A program made the position numbers and the translations under genes. A stretch of DNA of 64,000 nucleotides from Streptomyces sp. ISL-100 (lineage in GTDB: Bacteria; Actinomycetota; Actinomycetes; Streptomycetales; Streptomycetaceae): assembly GCF_018614615.1 (NCBI RefSeq), contig NZ_JAGGOK010000017.1, positions 1-64,000 on the forward strand, written 5' to 3'. Below are positions 61,171 to 64,000 of the stretch, one piece after another. Under the pieces are notes generated by a model. The model was not told where the DNA came from and ran no database searches. It saw only the letters and a program-made list of their open reading frames with translations. The number at the start of each line of letters is the position of its first letter. Position 1 is the stretch's first letter.

Positions 61171-63427
61171 GTGGCTACCTTCCTTTCCAAACTGGGCCGC
61201 CTCGCCTTTAGGCGCCGGGGTGCGACGCTGCTGCTCTGGCTGCTGATATTCGGCGGCATGGGCTTTGCCGCCTCCTCCGCGCCCCCGCCGCCCGCCGACA
61301 CGTTCTCGATGCCGGGCGCCGAGTCGCAGGAGGCCTTCGACCTGCTGACGGAGAAGTTCCCGGACGCGAGCGCCGACGGCGCCAGTGCCCGGGTCGTCGT
61401 CCGGGCCCCCGAGGGCCAGAAGATCACCGACCCCGAGCAGCGCGCCGAAGTCGGCCGTCTCGTTGCCGAGTTGGGCAGGTCCTCCCCGCAGGTGGTGGGC
61501 GCCGCCGACCCCTACAGGACCCCCGAGGTCAGCATCAGCAAGGACGGTACGACCGCCTACACGGTGGTGACGTACAAGGTCCCCGCGATGGAGGTCGGCG
61601 ACAAGGCGCACGACGCCCTCGACGCGGCCATCGCGAAGGCCGACAAGGCGGGCCTGACCGTCGAAGCCGGCGGTGACGCCGTGAAGATCGACCAGACGAT
61701 GGGTGGCACCGGGGAGAGCAGATCGGCATCCTGGTCTCCGCGATCGTCCTCGTCCTGACCTTCGGCTCGGTGATCGCGGCCGGAATGCCGCTGATCACCG
61801 CGCTGATCGGAGTCGGCATCGGAATCTCGGGCATCACGGCACTCGGCTCCACCCTCGGCCTGTCCGGCACCACCTCGACCCTCGCGATGATGATCGGCCT
61901 CGCGGTCGGCATCGACTACGCCTTGTTCATCGTGTCCCGCTTCCGTGCCGAGCGCGCCGAGGGGCGCAGCCCCGAAGAGGCCGCAGGACGGGCCGCCGGC
62001 ACCGCGGGTTCGGCGGTCGTCTTCGCGGGTCTGACGGTCATCGTGGCCCTCGCCGGACTGGCCGTCGTCAACATCCCGATGCTCACCGAGATGGGCCTCG
62101 CCGCGGCCGGCACCGTCGCGGTCTCCGTACTCGTCGCGATCACCCTGGTCCCCGCCCTGCTCGGCTTCGCGCCGGTCAAGGTGATGGCTCGCAAGGGCGC
62201 CTGCAGTACGCCGTCAAGCCGCTGTCGGAGCGGGGGCAGCGCAAGGCCGCCAAGCGCGCGGCCAAGCTCAGCAAGAAGGGCAAGCCCAACCTCGGCTCCC
62301 ACTGGGCGAGTTACGTCCTGCGCCACCCCGTGGCCGTCCTGCTCATCGGCGTGGTCGGCCTCGGCGCGGTCGCCGTACCGGCCGCGAGCCTCGAACTGGG
62401 GCTGCCCGGCGAGGGCTCGATGTCGACGGAGACCACCCAGCGCAAGGCGTACGACGTGCTCTCGGAGTCCTTCGGACCCGGGTTCAACGGCCCCCTGGTG
62501 ATCACCGTGCAGGCCGAGGACGCCAAGAAGGCGGCCGACTCCGCGGGCAAGGTCTTCGACCGGAACCCCGGCGTGGCCTCGGTCCCCCCGGCCACCGGCA
62601 ACAAGGCGGACGACACCGCGATCATCAACATCATCCCCAAGACCGGCCCGACCGAGAAGAAGACCGAGGAGCTGGTCCGCGAACTCCGCGACACCGCCGG
62701 CGGCTTGGAGCGGAGCAACGCGTCCCAGATCCTGGTGACCGGCCAGACAGCCATGTTCATCGACTTCTCGCAGACGCTGGACGACGCGCTCCTGCCCTAC
62801 CTGGGCCTGGTCGTCGGCCTCGCCTTCCTCCTCCTCATGGTGGTCTTCCGCTCCGTCCTGGTCCCGCTCAAGGCGGCCCTCGGGTTCCTGCTCTCGGTGG
62901 CCGCGGCCCTCGGCGCCGTCGTGGCGGTCTTCCAGTGGGGCTGGCTCTCGGAGGTCCTGGGCATTGAGCAGACCGGCCCGATCATGAGCACGATGCCGAT
63001 CTTCATGATCGGCGTGGTCTTCGGCCTCGCGATGGACTACGAGGCCTTCCTGGTCAGCCGGATGCGTGAGTCGTACGTCCACGGAGCACGCCCCGCCGAA
63101 GCGGTCGTCGACGGCTTCCGCCACGGCGGCCGGGTCGTCGCCGCGGCCGCGGTCATCATGATGAGCGTCTTCTCCGGCTTCATCGTGGAGGACAACGACT
63201 TCATCAAGATGATCGGCTTCGCCCTCGCGATCGCCGTCCTCTTCGACGCCTTCATCGTCCGCATGGCGATCGTGCCCGCGCTCCTCGCCCTGCTCGGCGA
63301 ATCCGCCTGGTGGCTGCCGAAGTGGCTGGACCGGATCCTGCCCCGGGTGGATGTCGAGGGCGAGAAGCTCGACCAGCGGGGGCAGTCCGGGGCGCACTCT
63401 CGACAGGAGCGCAGCCTCGTCGGCTGA
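61171..63427 (+). pseudogene. MMPL-family transporter with two frameshifts
   Basis: Reads as a complete RND/MMPL transporter (about 750 residues) only if the frame changes twice, near 61712-61722 and near 62195-62215. The pieces run continuously: TM1 LWLLIFGGMGFAASS, outer loop, then GLAVGIDYALFIVSRFRAER, RHPVAVLLIGVVGLG, and GLAMDYEAFLVSRMRESYVH with the closing helices. The total of 2257 bp is two short of 753 codons, so two single-base losses explain it. This is either a recent pseudogene or two sequencing errors. GTG start with GGGAG upstream. Such pumps export lipids or drugs. It is preceded by operator array 2. Confidence 0.78.
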
Positions 63428-63442
63428 GTGGGCTCCGCAAGA

Positions 63443-63461
63443 TGGCACCACGATGGCGCCC
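63443..63461. promoter_or_regulatory. Pair of operator-like boxes next to the MMPL terminator
   Basis: TGGCACCA (63443) and TGGCGCCC (63454) are 11 bp apart. The second is also the base of the terminator hairpin that follows the MMPL gene. Confidence 0.4.
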
Positions 63462-63495
63462 CCGTACCGGTTCCTGGCCGGTACGGGGGCGCCAT
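63453..63495. terminator. Strong hairpin terminator after the MMPL gene
   Basis: ATGGCGCCCCCGTACCGG pairs perfectly with CCGGTACGGGGGCGCCAT, 18 bp around a 7-nt loop, starting 25 bp after the stop codon. Confidence 0.8.
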
Positions 63496-63551
63496 TGCGT
63501 GACGTACATACATACAGGTCAGACGGGGTTGTGCGGCACAGACAGAAAGAA

Positions 63552-63656
63552 TGGCGCCACATCGGCTCGCTATGGCGCCACTGATGTGCCATCATGGCCA
63601 TGCAAGCACGGCACGGAACGAGTGCATTGCGCCAGTTATGCGCCACCCCAGCGCCA
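63552..63656. promoter_or_regulatory. RHH-type operator array 3, upstream of the ABC gene
   Basis: Boxes begin at 63552 and 63573 (TGGCGCCA), 63584 (ATGTGCCA), 63595 (TGGCCATG), 63627 (TTGCGCCA), 63638 (ATGCGCCA) and 63649 (CAGCGCCA). Spacings are 21, 11, 11, 32, 11 and 11 bp. The composite core is at 63572-63595. The segment TGGCGCCACATCGGC is shared exactly with array 2 (60951 and 63552). Confidence 0.65.
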
Positions 63657-63718
63657 CGGCCGGCCACCGGCCGCTCCCTCCGTCCCCGGACTCCCCGAAG
63701 AGAAGGGCCCGCCCCACC

Positions 63719-64000
63719 ATGAACCCCGCGCCCACAGCAACGACGACCGCGGCCACCGCCACGCGCGCAGCGATCTCCGCGATCGGCCTGCGCAAGTCGT
63801 ACGGCGACAAGGTGGTGCTCGACGGCATCGATCTGCGGATCCCCGAGGGCACGATCTTCGCCCTCCTCGGCCCGAACGGCGCCGGCAAGACCACCACCGT
63901 GGAGATCCTCTCCACGCTGATCACGGCCGACGGGGGCGAGGCGCAGGTCGCGGGCCACGACGTGGTCGCCGACGCCGACGCGGTACGCCACCAGATCGGC
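63719..64000 (+). CDS. ABC transporter ATP-binding subunit, drug-export type (cut by window end)
   Basis: The first 94 residues of a DrrA-like ATPase: AISAIGLRKSYGDKVVLDGI, IFALLGPNGAGKTTTVEILS (Walker A intact) and TLITADGGEAQVAGHDVV. The daunorubicin-resistance group works with a DrrB-type membrane protein, expected just beyond the right edge. ATG at 63719 with AGAAGGG about 12 bp upstream. Preceded by operator array 3, so it should belong to the same regulon as the RHH and MMPL genes. Confidence 0.88.
   Translation, partial: MNPAPTATTTAATATRAAISAIGLRKSYGDKVVLDGIDLRIPEGTIFALLGPNGAGKTTTVEILSTLITADGGEAQVAGHDVVADADAVRHQIG

Noticed and set aside
1..64000. CRISPR arrays, tRNA genes, insertion sequences, prophage or attachment sites
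   Set aside because: I looked for regular repeat-spacer runs, tRNA cloverleaf boxes, transposase or integrase motifs and found none.

Overview
The window is chromosomal DNA of a Streptomyces-type actinomycete. Support comes from the very high G+C content, strongly G/C third codon positions, frequent GTG starts and ATGA/GTGA gene overlaps. Genus-typical genes are also present: a conservon, smeA-sffA, rbpA, a DasR-type operator and DUF6230/DUF6114 proteins. Gene content and order around crr-ptsI, smeA-sffA and rbpA-fxsA-ppm1 resemble the S. coelicolor core chromosome. I see no prophage, insertion sequence, CRISPR array, tRNA or large biosynthetic cluster.

Layout. 1-460: the leader and promoters of a minus-strand rRNA operon whose 16S gene begins at the left edge, with a DasR-type site that also faces crr. 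661-2868: crr-ptsI, general PTS components. 2934-10249: a hypothetical protein, acetoacetyl-CoA synthetase, a GH31 glycosidase, a Nudix hydrolase, a VanX-like dipeptidase and a DUF962 protein. 10448-12716: glpF-glpK. 12805-16960: conservon cvnABCD (sensor kinase, roadblock, DUF742, GTPase). 17927-25743: an operon that looks like a kleisin/KITE/SMC (MukFEB/JetABC-like) complex without the JetD nuclease. 25836-35546: a 5-oxoproline/D-glutamate catabolic locus with a GntR regulator, MFS transporter, DUF1445 protein, PxpABC and a separate full-length eukaryotic-type 5-oxoprolinase.

35741-40274: two GT4 glycosyltransferases, a HEAT-repeat protein and an ankyrin protein. 40525-42379: the sporulation pair smeA-sffA. 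42429-46906: MocR regulator/YczE pair, glycerophosphodiester phosphodiesterase and an MFS protein. 47087-49071: rbpA with a textbook sigma-R promoter, fxsA and polyprenol-phosphate mannose synthase. 49573-57006: amidohydrolase, Lrp regulator and a cluster containing an APH-like phosphotransferase, a CrtC/AttH-like protein, an acyl-CoA dehydrogenase and a TetR regulator. 57142-58742: DUF6230/DUF6114 pair.

58783-64000 is the most unusual region. A ribbon-helix-helix protein is followed by a DUF4097 protein, a ruined kdpD relic, a doubly frameshifted MMPL transporter and the start of a drug-type ABC transporter. Three arrays of an 8-bp TGGCGCCA-like box, spaced mostly 11 or 20-21 bp, precede the RHH, MMPL and ABC genes. 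Each array contains the same composite core. I infer a small, apparently undescribed RHH-controlled envelope/transport regulon. The SMC-like operon is the other strong candidate for a new system.
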